Assembly (NCBI GenBank): GCA_964017125.1
Contig: OZ024902.1
Span: forward strand, 105,940,560-106,004,559
Direction of reading: 5' to 3'
DNA length: 64,000 nt
Source of the DNA: Flabesymbios commensalis
Lineage: Eukaryota; Annelida; Polychaeta; Terebellida; Flabelligeridae
Shown: positions 1 through 10,924 of the stretch, piece by piece
Layout: the number at the start of each line of letters is the position of its first letter
How positions within the stretch are numbered: position 1 is the first letter of the stretch
Notes under the pieces: model-generated
Told to the model about the DNA's origin: nothing
The model's input: only the letters and a program-made list of their open reading frames with translations
Database searches by the model: none
Program-made: the position numbers and the translations under genes

Positions 1-172
1 GTTAGCAAAATTGTATTCTAAGTGAAACAAAAGTTAGGATGATATCATGTGTAAGTAGTTACAAGTACCAATCACCAAAACTGAAGTTAAATAGTCAAAT
101 ATTTCCTATCAAACTTGTGATGACAGATCATGTGCCTAAAAGTAATTACTCCAGTACCAACAAATAACTTAC

Positions 173-211
173 AGCTTTTACTTCAGACCGTGGTCTTCTT
201 TGTTGTTCAAT
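173..211 (-). CDS. Possible small exon 5 of the SMAP-type ArfGAP gene
   Basis: A 13-codon open stretch reads I-E-Q-Q-R-R-P-R-S-E-V-K-A on the minus strand. A good donor (GCT|GTAAGT) follows it and an AG precedes it. Its phase 0 start matches the phase 0 end of exon 4, and a basic, glutamine-rich linker after the ArfGAP domain is common in SMAP proteins. The acceptor has a poor pyrimidine tract and the stretch is very short, so chance is a real alternative. Confidence 0.35.
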
Positions 212-908
212 CTTCATAAATTGCATTTATTTATGAGTTAGATAAGAAATATTACAATTCTAAAGTGAGAAGTAATAACTTGAACTTTGATTTCGTACAA
301 TAAAATTTCAAAAGTTATTAACCCTGGAAATATTTTGATCTACCATACAAGGACAGAAGGCGCATTCACTTTGTAAATATCAAAGCATTGACAGACTTTT
401 GACGTCACTAATTTCTTAGAGGGATTAAATAAGAATAAATAAAAATAAATGTTATGACTTTAACACAAAGACTTAGCTAGAGACCGGTCCAGCCGTCAAA
501 GCAGGTTTCATACTTCAACGGCCGGTTTATAAAACCGAAATTTCTATTACTTGTCTTGTTACTGTGATCCACATCTCATTATTATATATAGGTGCATCAA
601 ATTGGTCATGAATGGTGACTAATTTATATTATATCTTACTTTGACTGACATAATCCTAATAAATTCTGAAGGTATGGATTCCCCCCTCTCAAAGAATGTC
701 TTTACTCTTTATGGTGCACATGAGCAACAAATATGGGTCTTTTTCAAATTTGTGCAGAAATGACAGACTGCACTTCATAGCTAATACAATTTAATGTTAT
801 ATGATATGGTAAGTGCTATGTTTCCAAGAACATCAGAAATATATACCAATGAGATAACAGTCATACAAGTAAAGTATTTTTCTAATTTTACTCTCAACAT
901 CTACTCAC
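212..908. other. Intron 4 of the SMAP-type gene, no recognised feature
   Basis: AT-rich sequence between the candidate exon 5 and exon 4. I see no repeat family, RNA gene or exon in it. Confidence 0.5.
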
Positions 909-993
909 ATGTGATTTTGGTGTTGGAGGTATCCATTCCTTTGCAATGTACTTCTTTTGTTCATATTTTGCTCTGATAAATGCTTCAAGACCG
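909..993 (-). CDS. SMAP: SMAP-type ArfGAP, exon 4 (end of ArfGAP domain)
   Basis: This 85-nt exon has a strong acceptor (T-rich tract then ATCCAG) and donor (CAT|GTGAGT). Its first base completes the serine codon begun in exon 3 (TC+C). The remaining 28 codons read G-L-E-A-F-I-R-A-K-Y-E-Q-K-K-Y-I-A-K-E-W-I-P-P-T-P-K-S-H. This corresponds to the end of the ArfGAP domain in SMAP1/SMAP2, where human proteins read AVE-x-FIRDKYEKKKY. The FIR-KYE-KKY pattern and matching splice phase make the call firm. The exon ends in phase 0. The C-terminal half of the family, which carries clathrin-binding and CALM-binding regions in mammals, is not in the window apart from the uncertain exon 5. Confidence 0.9.
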
Positions 994-1599
994 CTGGATA
1001 AAAAAAAAAAAATAGACTGCATGATTTTTATCTTCCTCACATATTATTTCTGATTTTTTCACATATGATAACATGCTTCAATGGTGCACAATAATCACAT
1101 AAATTGACATATAATTACATTAATTATGATATATCTGATAAAAAAGTCAGATAGTTCTATCAGTACTCCACTTAAGGAAATGGGAGTAGCGCTATAAAAT
1201 ACGCTATTGTAGGAGAGCATTGAACTCTACTCAAGGCATGGAAAGCAGACAGGGCGATTTTTTGGGCCAAAGTATCTTCAAAATTTACCTTCTGGTGATC
1301 GACAGCAAAGCTGTTAATTGCTCTCTTTGCACTTAAGGAGTGCGAGAGAAGCGCCGGCGCGATCACGCTCCTTATAAATAAAGGACTGTACCTCCACTGT
1401 ATCAATTTCATAAAAATCAATAATTACAAGAATCCTTCAGCTCCAACTTACGGTGCCAATGATAATTCAGAATATACCTAGATTTGCCTGAGGGGCAAAG
1501 CTTGCGTCTCCATCCCCCCCCCCATAGATTTAGAAACTAAAATACATTAATTATAGAGAAATACATTACTTTCACAAATTTTTTATGTAAACCATGTAA
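994..1599. other. Intron 3, left part, no recognised feature
   Basis: AT-rich intronic sequence starting at the T-rich acceptor tract of exon 4 (A-run on the plus strand, about 1000-1012). A short C-run lies near 1515. No coding, RNA or repeat signal is recognised. Confidence 0.5.
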
Positions 1600-1666
1600 A
1601 AATGTGATGACAGAATCACACCAAAATCTAATCAACATATGTCCAAGGTAGGGCCAAGACAAAAAT

Positions 1667-1974
1667 ATTGTTTGTTTCCGGTAACCCGACCTACCCTAAT
1701 TTTAGGTGTCGACCCTAGTTTTTTTCAAGATCTGCCGACCCTAATTCTTTTTATCAATAAATAACAGAGCTAAAAAAAATTTTCAGCATTCTGATCGGCG
1801 CACAGTAGGAAAAACGGTACTGTTTAAGCAGAATTTGTTTACTTTGCTTTGCTGCACAAAAATAACCAATAATGTGCATCACCCCAATAGGCTGTAGCAA
1901 AAAAAAAACAGCAAAAAAAAAAATCCGACCTACCCACCCTACTTCTAAAAAGTCTGTTACCGGACACATACAAT
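1667..1974. mobile_element. 308-bp MITE with 19-bp terminal inverted repeats
   Basis: The left end (1667-1685, ATTGTTTGTTTCCGGTAAC) is the reverse complement of the right end (1956-1974) except for two bases. The interior is non-coding and includes the motif CCGACCTACC near both ends in the same orientation. It sits inside the first unit of the ~320-bp array at a place where the other units have no such sequence, which supports insertion. I cannot define a target duplication with certainty, so the superfamily is unassigned. Confidence 0.7.
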
Positions 1975-2140
1975 GATTTTTTTAGGCCTAAGTTGCTTCC
2001 TTGGAACAAATCGGTGAAGCAGTTCAAGCTCTTGCGAGTAACATGTGATTTGTCGGCCATCTTGAATTTTGTTGAAAAAAATGAAAAAAGAAAAACAATT
2101 CTCCTGACAATTTTCTCAACATTTGAACTGTATAACTATA

Positions 2141-3977
2141 CAGTAATTATCCGTTATAGCACGAATCGTTACTACACGAATCGGATATAACACGATGCAA
2201 ACATGGATCCCAAAATTTTACACTATCTTTTTTACCATTTTTATGGAAAAATCGTGTTATAAATATTTGAACATACAATTAAGCATGAAATTGTTCGCCA
2301 ACGTCACATGTTAATCGTGCCGTAGCGGTATGCCTAATCCTTCACGCTTGACGCTCACGCAAGGTCGCCGGCAAGTGGTATTGCACAGCACATAACGGCA
2401 CCCTTTTAGAACAAGAGTATCTCATTTCGTATTTGAGCTTAACTTCAATTCAAACACGAATCGTGTAATAGATAATATAACACGAATATGACGTGCACGA
2501 TTTGATCTCAGAGAATGTATTTATTTAACCAACTTAACTTAATATGGCGTGTTTAGCAAAAGAACATGTTTATTTAAATCGTGTAATAAAAATATTATAA
2601 CACGAATAATAATGTTTTTACATATTTTTTAAATCTGTTTTAAAATATTATAACACGAATATGGTAATTCTGCAAGTTTTTAAAATTGCGTGTAATGAAA
2701 TATTATAACACGAATATGATGTGTTTTATATCATGTGTTTTACATCGTGTTATAAAATATTATAACACGAATATGGTGCTTTTTATATCGTGTTATAAAA
2801 TATTATAACAAGAATATGACTTGCACGATTTGATGTCAGTAATCCTAGCTATTAAATAAAATTAACTTAATTTAGCAGGTTCAACCGAAAAAATGGTTAT
2901 TTTTAAATCACGTAATAAAATAGGTAGCCAGAGGTGATGACACGCCGATCGTTTGATGAATGCCACTTCTTCACAGCTCACATTGTGCAATGTCGAGCAG
3001 CGTTCTCGTTTGTATTGCAAGGTGTTATGTTCGCGATAAACAAGTCATTTTGTTAAATAATTTATAAATTAAGTTAATATATTAGATTTAATGGTGTTGC
3101 ATAAATATATTTTTATGCCGATATGATCAGTCATAAATCACCGTCAGTATGGACAGCTCACCGACAAGTTTGATTGACAAGCGTGTTCTAAAGCTGATTG
3201 GTCAATATCTCCCTCCTGGCCCAGCATTAAATCAGAACTGGTTCATTTGCGGGCAGTTACGCGATGATCGACGCCGCAAGTAAACGTGAGCATATCAAAC
3301 CATTTCAAGCCTACAGGCTTGGTAGTTATCCTATGAATAATATAACATCAGTGATATGCTGTTTTATTACACGATGTGGAAAAAACATAATAGTCGTGTT
3401 GTAGTAATTGATTGCACGATACAAAAAAGGCAAAGACATCGTGTTTGTTGTGTTCGAACGCTGATTGGTCAACACCCGCCTCCCATCGCACCGGGCCGTG
3501 TCAGGATGATTGACAGTCTCGTATGATCTCACGTTGAGAGTGATATTTCACGAGATTTTGACACCTCTACTCTCAAAACGATGACGTCATTAAACACTGT
3601 ACATGACACGGACTTGTATACACAGCGTCACTCTGTTCACGCACGAGTTCTGTATTCCTGATTCAACTAATTTTACTTCTACTGTTTATATTAGACACAT
3701 TCAACCAATTCACATTTTTATTATTTACAAATAATAATTAATATAACTTCTAAAACTCGGATGTTTTCACAGTAAATAAGGCCTGGAAACAACGTTATGC
3801 TACAAGCTGATATATTGTCCCGTGTCAGTTATTTATATTACCGCATCCCGTGTATCTCCAGTCATATCGTATCTAGTAGTACTAGATAAAATCGGGCCAT
3901 TTCGTATAACACGATCGGCTTATAACACGATTCGTACTTATGGACCCCACCGATCGTGTTATAACGAATAACTACTG
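2141..3977. mobile_element. pogo/Tigger-like non-autonomous DNA transposon, 1.84 kb
   Basis: The left end reads CAGTAATTATCCGTTATAG and the right end, reverse complemented, CAGTAGTTATTCGTTATAA. Each end is flanked by TA (2139-2140 and 3978-3979). CAGT termini with TA duplications are typical of the pogo/Tigger branch of Tc1/mariner. No transposase frame is visible. The interior repeats fragments of its own ends (ATAACACGAAT and the complement ATTCGTGTTAT) many times, densest at 2460-2830. Removing the element rejoins ACTATA with TTACCAAATTTTG, the junction seen in uninterrupted units of the surrounding array. Confidence 0.8.
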
Positions 3978-5240
3978 TATTACCAAATTTTGATAATAGC
4001 CAAAATGAGCAAAACTGAAATATGCGCTAAAATTCTTAAACGTAAAAAAATAAAAAAAATAATTATCGTAATCACACCAAAAACTGATCAGCACACAACC
4101 AGGGTAGGGTTCTTCCTTTGAACCAAGCATAATAAAAATCCATGAAGCAGTTCAAGCTCTAGAGAGTGACATAGGATTTTTGTGGCCATCTTGGATTTTG
4201 TTAAAGAAGCTGAAAAAAAAATTACCGGGCAAATTTGATAGGGCCAATATGCATACACTGCAAATATTTAGAAATAATCTGGCCAGAGGTGTATAGCTAT
4301 ATTATAAAAAATTTATAATAGCCAAAATGACCAAAGCTGAAATATCCGCTAAAATTCTAAGACGTAAAAAAAACAAAGTTTTTATTATCAGAATCACACC
4401 AAAAACTAATCAGCAAATGGGTAGGTTAAGGTATTTCCTTTTAACCAAACATAAAACAAATCCATAAAGCGGTTCAAGCTTTAGAGAGCGACATAGGATT
4501 TTGGCGGTCATCTTGGATTTTGTTGAAGAATCTAAAAAACTGAAAAAAAAATTAACGGGCAAATTCCTTAGGGCCAATATGCAAACTGCAAATATTTAGA
4601 AATAATCCGAGCAGGGGTGTATAGCTAAATTTTGATGATAGCCAAAATGAACAAAACTGAAATATCCGCAAAAATACTGAAACGTAAACAAATCATCAGA
4701 ACCACACCAAAAACTAATCAGCACATTAGGGAGTAGGGTATTCCATTTAAACCAAACATGAAACAAATCCATAAGGCGGTTCAAGCTGTAGAGAGCGACA
4801 TAGGATTTTGGCAGCCATCTTGGATTTTGTTGAAGAAATTGAAAAACACCAACAAAAAAAAATATACAGGACAAATTTCCTAGGGCCAATATGCATACTG
4901 GGAATATTTGGAAATAATCAGAGTAGGGTGTATGGATATATTACCAAATTTTGCTGATGACCAAAATGAGCAAAACTGAAATATCCGCTAAAATACTAAA
5001 AGAATTATCAGAATCACACCAAAAGCTTTTCAGCACACGTCCAGGGTAAGGTCTTTCCATTAAACCAAACATGAAACAAATGCATGAAGCGGTTCAAGCT
5101 CTAGAGAGCCCCATAGGATTTTGGTGGCCATCTTGGATTTTGTTGAAGAAACTGAAAAAGCCAAAAAAAAAATTAACAGGCAAATTCCCCAGGGCCAGTA
5201 TGCATACGCATTCTGCAAATATTTGGAAATGATCTGAGCA

Positions 5241-6009
5241 GTGGTTTTCAAGTGAGAGCAGAAACAAAATGCGGGCATCATAATATACACAAATCAAAAT
5301 GTATTTGTCCACACAAGGTGAAATACACCACACTGGTGACATCTAAAATTTGAAAGTGATTTAGAAGACATATATATAGAATCAGGGGTTTTACAAATAA
5401 GTTACGGATAAGTAAGAGTATTTGCCTAATTACTAAATTTTAAAACATCAAAAACTCAATTCAATGCATTGCATAAAATTACACAATTGAAATGTTTATT
5501 ACCCAATTCACACTAAAATGTATGCATACCATACCCGATTTAGTCCAATAACTACAGCATATCCTCTAAGCATGTAGGTCTTTCCCAGTTAATGTTATGA
5601 CATTTAAAGTTCCTTATTTTGATCATGTCTTTATGTACGATGTTTTGATAAAGTTAAACACATTTTCTTATTAAACGTTTCAAACGTAACAAACATTAAG
5701 CTCACTCAATTATGTTTCTGAGTGATCAATTATATTTAAAAATGGGTGTGATAATCAATTTATATTAAAAGTTTATCAGTAGCCTAGCACTGGAGACTGC
5801 TCTGTTCCATTTAAATTTAATGTCTATTGATCAATGAGCGTTAATATATGGACCATGCGTTATTATCTGAACACAAACATTCTTATTTCAAATACGAGAA
5901 CCCTGCGGTTCTGTGCTTTGCATAACTGGTTTTGTAATTTTAAACTCAGACAAATTCACAAAGCTCTTATGACCACACTATGACATACACTGTCCCTGTC
6001 TATGTCGCC
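5241..6009. other. Intron 3 segment with no recognised feature
   Basis: AT-rich single-copy-looking sequence between the ~320-bp array and the CCAACATTG repeat. Nothing coding or structured is recognised. Confidence 0.45.
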
Positions 6010-6310
6010 AGATCACGTCACAGCAAACAAGGCACATTGAACCAAGGCTGGCTCAATGCTGGGCCACCGTCTGCTAAGCTGGACCAACATTGCTCCAATG
6101 TGTCGTGTTTGCCGAGACGCTGATATTGCATAGGACGATCACTTCCTCCATATGTGAAACAAACAGGCGTGGAAGGCTCATTAAGCACAGCAAACACGAT
6201 ACATTGTCCCAGTGTTGATTCAATGTTGGGCCAGCGTCGAAGACAGTGGACCAACATTGCACCAGCATTGGGACAATGTCTCGTGTTTGCTGCGAGGCAG
6301 GGTACAGTGA
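6010..6310. repeat. CCAACATTG/GGGCCAGCGTCG interspersed repeat, two units
   Basis: Two related blocks (about 6030-6115 and 6190-6295) each contain CAATG(C/T)TGGGCCA(C/G)CGTC, then TGGACCAACATTG, and end near TCGTGTTTGC. The first block starts near CAGCAAACAAGGCACATTG and the second near CAGCAAACACGATACATTG. Related blocks occur at 7317-7465, 43857-44040, 45560-45910, 52640-52820, 53180-53530 and 63835-63895, so this is a dispersed family. It is non-coding. Confidence 0.65.
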
Positions 6311-6805
6311 CCAGAGATTAGTTATGTCCCGACGCGATGTTGTTCAAATTAGGCCAACACTGGTTCTTGCCTTTGTTTAACCTTTTCAACATCACGGTCC
6401 TGACGAAAATTTAGGTTTCTAGTTAATTCACTGTCGAATAATTAGCCCGTACGCCAGCCTCCTGAGATAAATTGAAAAACATCCGATTACCTAAATTTAA
6501 AAAACGTGTTACTTTTTTTTTGCTTCAAGTGTCATATACATGGGTTATATCATGTGAAAGGTAATTGAATGCTCTTTCAAAATGTGATTTAAACTTGTTT
6601 ATTTGATAGGTTGCCATGGTAACAAAACTGAAAAAACAGTTGCAAAATACCGCAAAACATAAAAAAAAGTGTAGGCCTAAAGCTAAAATGTGTAAAAGTT
6701 GTAAAATTCTAACATCATAAAAAATGGCATAGGCACTAACATGAACTACAAATGCTTGTGCAACATTCAACAGCAAAATCTTTATCATTCATCACTGACA
6801 CTGAC
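6311..6805. other. Intron 3 segment with no recognised feature
   Basis: No repeat or exon recognised. Several A/T runs are present. Confidence 0.4.
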
Positions 6806-6884
6806 ATCAGTTTCACTTTCTCCAGCACTGTCACTCAGTCTCAACTCACTGTCATCATAAAAGACTGGAGAAAGTGAAACTGAT
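6806..6884. repeat. Perfect 20-bp inverted repeat with 39-bp loop
   Basis: ATCAGTTTCACTTTCTCCAG (6806-6825) is exactly reverse-complementary to 6865-6884. The pairing does not extend into the loop. It could be a remnant of a small inverted-repeat element. A microRNA-like role is not supported, because the stem is short and the loop is long. Confidence 0.8.
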
Positions 6885-7316
6885 ACCTTGCCCATCATCT
6901 GCGGTAGCCATTTACTAGTCTACTATTTAATTATTGTAAAATAAACATAGTCTATGTAAATAGTTAAACTTGTCAGTTAAAAATGCCGGTAAACCGTTGT
7001 CTGACACTAACAGGAGATAGGCGTGCATCTGTTGATCAACAGGCATGACATGTGGCTGATGTGCGGTGATCATAACTTGCTGCCGGTTCAGCCTTGTTTG
7101 ATGCAACGGGCATGCTGATGACGGTGCAACGGCGTCTCTGATTGGTCGATAAACAATGTCATGACCTACATATATGAAACGATTTTTCTAATTGTATGCT
7201 TAGATGATGTGACATTGCGATCATGTGAGAAGCATAGTCATACTCGCTGCTTGTATTGCCAAGCACATGCGTTTGCCAGCTGCAGCGGGTAGAGGTGGTG
7301 TGTATCACGGGGACGA
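6885..7316. other. Intron 3 segment with no recognised feature
   Basis: Nothing recognised between the hairpin and the next interspersed repeat. Confidence 0.4.
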
Positions 7317-7465
7317 TTATGAGCCCAGCAAACATGATACATTACAGTGAGCACGTGTTGGATTTGTGCTGGGCCGACGTCGAAGATGTTGGTCCAACCA
7401 CAGACATGTATTGGTCCAACATTGTACCAGTATAGCACAAACTTTTGGGATTTGCTAGACAGGTG
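7317..7465. repeat. CCAACATTG-family interspersed repeat, diverged copy, followed by a G-run
   Basis: The block contains AGCAAACATGATACATT, GTGCTGGGCCGACGTCGAAGA and TTGGTCCAACATTGTACCAG, matching the family described at 6010-6310. A run of 19 G residues at 7522-7540 lies just to its right and could form a quadruplex or be unstable in sequencing. Confidence 0.6.
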
Positions 7466-7540
7466 TCTGTTCAATATACACACGCCATAGTGTACTATTT
7501 TGTAAGTGTACAAAAGGGAGCGGGGGGGGGGGGGGGGGGG

Positions 7541-7962
7541 CGTTCTAACGAGGGAACAGCAGTCTGTATTGTGTACGTTTGTACGTTTATATACACATAA
7601 CTTGTGAAATGTTATAGTAGGCTACTGTATATACCACGCTGGGAACATAAAATCTTTTAAAAGTTAATTTTTTTAGCAAACTATGCATGTCTCGCACTTC
7701 TCGTGAACAATTATTGTTCATACCAGCTAGGTGGACATTAATCACTTAATGTAGTGACGAAATCATAGCGACATACCAACTCGCATCCACAACAATTGCT
7801 TTTGGCAAAGCAAAAAATGAAATGCAAGGTTGTAAACGAATGGAATAGAGAAGCTCATTTTTACAAGATGTCCAAAACGTTTTGACACCGAAAGATCATT
7901 ACTCTCTATATATTTAGAGCTGATGCACTGAATTAAATATAGTCATTTGTGAGGAAACTTAC
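7541..7962. other. Intron 3, right part, no recognised feature
   Basis: AT-rich sequence running up to the donor of exon 3. No repeat family recognised. Confidence 0.45.
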
Positions 7963-8048
7963 GAGTCTGTTTGTGGTCTTCTAAAGTTGTCTGGTAGATT
8001 TGCTTCATAAACTGCTCTAGCCCTGCTATTGCCAATTTCCTGTACCAT
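7963..8048 (-). CDS. SMAP: SMAP-type ArfGAP, exon 3
   Basis: This 86-nt exon has acceptor TTTCAG|ATG and donor GACTC|GTAAGT. It encodes [28 protein letters not shown] plus two bases of a serine codon. The human SMAP counterpart reads [27 protein letters not shown], and the [14 protein letters not shown] core is characteristic of this subfamily rather than other ArfGAPs. The exon starts in phase 0, matching the end of exon 2, and ends in phase 2, matching exon 4. The ATG at its first codon is internal methionine, not a start. Confidence 0.93.
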
Positions 8049-8825
8049 CTGAAATAAATTGAAATTGTTTAAAACATTTTTGTAAAGAGTACGGGTAGTG
8101 GTACGTAAAACTACATGCAACTGTTTTCTTAAAACAGCCCCGTTAGATATTTCCATGTTTGTCCATCAAAAAATAAGATGGCTGTCATCACTGGATTCCT
8201 CCCAAAAGTTACTCAGAATAATTCCCCCAAAACACCTCCTTAATTTGGGGACTTCAAAATTATTAGATTTTATGTCAATATGACTGATATCCAACCTATG
8301 GTTCATAAAAAAACGCGAAACTGATGTATTGAATACATGTATGACGTTATGATATAATAAAAAACAACACACAATTTAAAAAAAATTAAAATCTTATACA
8401 TATACATTTATTTCTGTAAAAAATCTGTAATCTGAAAGTCCATCAGCCGTGAATAACCCCATGACACCCTTATTATGACTGTCAATATTGTTTGATATTG
8501 CTTCAATATAAAAAACTTCAATTTTTATAAATTGATTTTTGAAGTGACATTTATCCATTTATCATATCTGTCAATATCTGTTTTATATTTTGTAAGTCTT
8601 CTGGGATCACAAAGCCTAAGGTGTAATCACGATATACAGGTGATAATCCATCTGTACGCCAGGGCCTCTCATATATACAACTACAAGTAGACAAAAAACA
8701 GCCGAGCGCATTACAATCTTCTCGAATTATTATTGTTATAAATACGACAATCTACTTGCTTGTATCGCTTGTATTAATTGTTTCTTATTTCACTTATCTA
8801 TTTATACGCTAGGACTATCTGTAAT
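8049..8825. other. Intron 2, left part, no recognised feature
   Basis: AT-rich intron sequence. The open frames here are short and have no family resemblance. Confidence 0.45.
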
Positions 8826-9009
8826 ATTAACCAAAGACGCTTTTGATTTTTCACCAGCCTACAAAAATAACATTCGGCATGCAACAATCATTTAATTACG
8901 CATGATATGCATGATAGACCTTGCATATCATGCTTAATTAAATGATTCTTGCACGCCAATTGTTATTTTTGTCAGCTGGTGGAAAATCAAAAGTGTCTTT
9001 GTTTAACCT
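8826..9009. repeat. ~185-bp near-perfect palindrome (foldback element)
   Basis: Arms of about 85-90 bp pair around a centre near 8918-8922. Outer ends are TTAACCAAAGACGCTTTTGA and the complement of TCAAAAGTGTCTTTGTTTAA. Inner ends are AATCATTTAATTA-GCATGATATGCA and its complement. Mismatches and small gaps are few. This is the usual form of a snapback MITE. I could not define a target duplication. Confidence 0.75.
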
Positions 9010-9361
9010 TGTGCCTCCTATTGACCACTAGCTCAACTATTGCTATAACAGTGCTAATATAACTTCCTATAATTTACAAATTATACAATTTAAGAAGTTG
9101 ACTTAAATTGTCTTGGCAACACAAACTTTCACATTAAGCTGTGATCATAAGTTCGCGCTCTATAAATTATTGGGAACTGTATTAATAACAAAGAAATACG
9201 GTCGTAGGAGCTAAAAAACTACACCATTGAGAACGCAACCAACCGAAGAGGCGCGACTTAAGGAAGGGACATGATATGATATAAAGGCGAGAGCACTGAT
9301 GACAATGTTTAAGTGTTGAAATAACATTGTATGATTTATCTCATCAACGCAAATCCTTACG

Positions 9362-9655
9362 TCATCCAGTCTGAGCTTAGTGGATCCAGCCAGCACTGGC
9401 CACTTTTGTGGATCCAGCCAGCTCTGGTCCTCTTAGTGGATGCAGCCAACTGGTCCCCTTGGTGGATTCAATCAGAGCTGCCTGGTCCTTTTTATTAGAT
9501 CCAACCAGGGCTGAATTATGCCAGTGCTGGTTCCGTAGTGGATCCTGCAGTTCTGGGCCTATTAGTAGATCCAGTCACAGCTGGTCCTGGTAGATGCAGC
9601 CAGTTTGTCGCATCAAGGGATCCAGCTACAGCTGGTCCCTTAGTTTATGCATATG
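9362..9655. repeat. Minisatellite arm, left (intron 2), inverted relative to 12473-12720
   Basis: About ten degenerate ~28-bp units of the form TGGATCCAGCCAGCTCTGGTCC. The arm aligns colinearly with the reverse complement of 12473-12720, variant unit by variant unit: both have TGAGCT-AGTGGATCC at the outer end, then GGCCACTTTTGTGGATCC, then TATGCCAGTGCTGGTT, and TGCATAT at the inner end. This is an inverted duplication, not two independent arrays. Confidence 0.8.
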
Positions 9656-10205
9656 TCTCTCCCACAGGGCTCGAAATTGGCCCTGTCCGATCGTCCGAGA
9701 TGACCAACAATCTGGGAAGGGAGAGTTCAGTTTCACTGAGCTTGTCCTACCAGACGAGTGCCTGCTTGACAATTATTAGTTAGGAGATATCGTCCGGAAA
9801 CTGAACTTATCATCCGCAATCAATTGAAGTCAATAATTGCCTCAAAATCAAAGGTCAAAAATTAGGTCAAAGGTCATAACCCCCAAAAAGCACATCTACA
9901 CCCCCTGTGGGACTTGTGTGTGCAGTATGAAAACAATCTAGGAAATGCTTTGCGAGATATCGTCCAGAAACTGAACTTATTATCCGCAATCAATTAAAGT
10001 CGATAATCGCCTCAAAATGAAAGGTCAAAAACTAGGTCGAAGGTCAAAACCCCCAAAAGGCACATCTATACCCCCTAAGGGATGTGTGTATGCAATATGA
10101 AAGCAGTCCGGCTAACGGTTTTAGAGATATCATCCGGAAACGAAACACGGACGCACGGCCGCACGGACAGACATTGTGATGACATTATCCCGCGCCCCTA
10201 TTTCG
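9656..10205 (+). repeat. ~170-bp repeat family with GGTCAAAA and TCCGGAAAC blocks, two tandem units
   Basis: Two units (about 9780-9960 and 9960-10140) share GAACTTAT(C/T)ATCCGCAATCAATT, AAAGGTCAAAAA and CACATCTA(C/T)ACCCCCT. They end in GAGATATC(G/A)TCC(A/G)GAAAC. The right end carries ACGGACGCACGG and GGGCGGGGGATAAAAAA. Related sequence occurs at 16795-17130. The left flank (9666) begins CAGGGCTCGAAATTGGCCCTG, similar to the end of the MITE at 10585. Non-coding. Confidence 0.6.
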
Positions 10206-10584
10206 TGGGCGGGGGATAAAAAAGGCTATAATTAATATAATTTAGCTGCTAATATATGTGATTTATATAAAATTAGTTCTCCCTCTACATATTTGTCTGT
10301 AAATTGCTTAAAATAAAATAATTGGTGTCCTGTGATAAACAATAGTGCTGGGTACGGTTTGAAATGTCCCATTTATTGGAATCAAATAATGCATCAAAAA
10401 ACAGTAAAATTTGTCATAATTATTAGATTTAATGATCATTTAGAATTAAAAGCTCTTCCAGCTTAGTTTGTTTAGAATGGAAAAATATTAAAATATTTCC
10501 AAGTTTGCGCGGAGAAATATAATTTTTGTGTATTTAAAAAAAATACCCCATTTTGAAGCACCTTTTGAGAATAGCCCATATATG
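10206..10584. other. Intron 2 segment with no recognised feature
   Basis: AT-rich, nothing recognised. Confidence 0.4.
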
Positions 10585-10924
10585 CAGGGTTCGAAATTAG
10601 TGGTGGTCCGGTGGCCCGAGGCCACCGAATATTCTGCAGGACCACCAGAACACTGGGTAGCAGTGGTCCGACAGGCCACTGAAATTCCCGGACCAAAATT
10701 GTTTAACAAATCGTAATTAATTTATTTCTTTGTTCAGAATAGTGGGTAGCGGTGGTGTGGCAGGCCACTAGAATTTCCCAGCCAAAAATTGTGTAAAAGT
10801 GTTGTGTATTCAGATACAATTTTTTTTAATTTGACAGGGCCACCAGAAATGGAAGAGGGCCACCATATTTTGGGGGCTGGTGGTCCGCTGGGCCAGTGCT
10901 CCAGAAAGTTAATTTCTAACCCTG
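10585..10924. mobile_element. hAT-like MITE, 340 bp, 5-bp target duplication ATATG
   Basis: The left end CAGGGTTCGAAATTA matches the reverse complement of the right end (CAGGGTTAGAAATTA) at 14 of 15 bases. ATATG flanks both sides (10580-10584 and 10925-10929). CAG termini with 5-8 bp duplications are typical of hAT elements. The interior consists of repeated GGTGGTCC-(G/C)-GGCCACC blocks and has no transposase. Confidence 0.8.

Larger units (their letters stand above)
1600..5240 (+). repeat. Tandem array of ~320-bp units, five copies, first copy split by insertions
   Basis: Four clear head-to-tail units start near 3980, 4306, 4627 and 4943. Each contains the same ordered landmarks: CCAAAATGAGCAAAACTGAA, AATCACACCAAAAACT, GCGGTTCAAGCTCTAGAGAG and GGCCATCTTGGATTTTGTTG. 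A fifth, more diverged unit occupies about 1600-2140 and is interrupted by a MITE. A pogo-like element separates it from the other four. Open frames of 76-97 codons on the minus strand are shadows of the repeat unit, not genes. Confidence 0.85.

Noticed and set aside
4596-5342. 76-97 codon minus-strand ORFs with similar F-F-x-F-F sequences
   Set aside because: They repeat because the underlying ~320-bp tandem units repeat. Frames differ between units and no codon-like conservation is seen.
6806-6884. Perfect hairpin as a possible microRNA precursor
   Set aside because: The stem is only 20 bp with a 39-nt loop and no extended lower stem.
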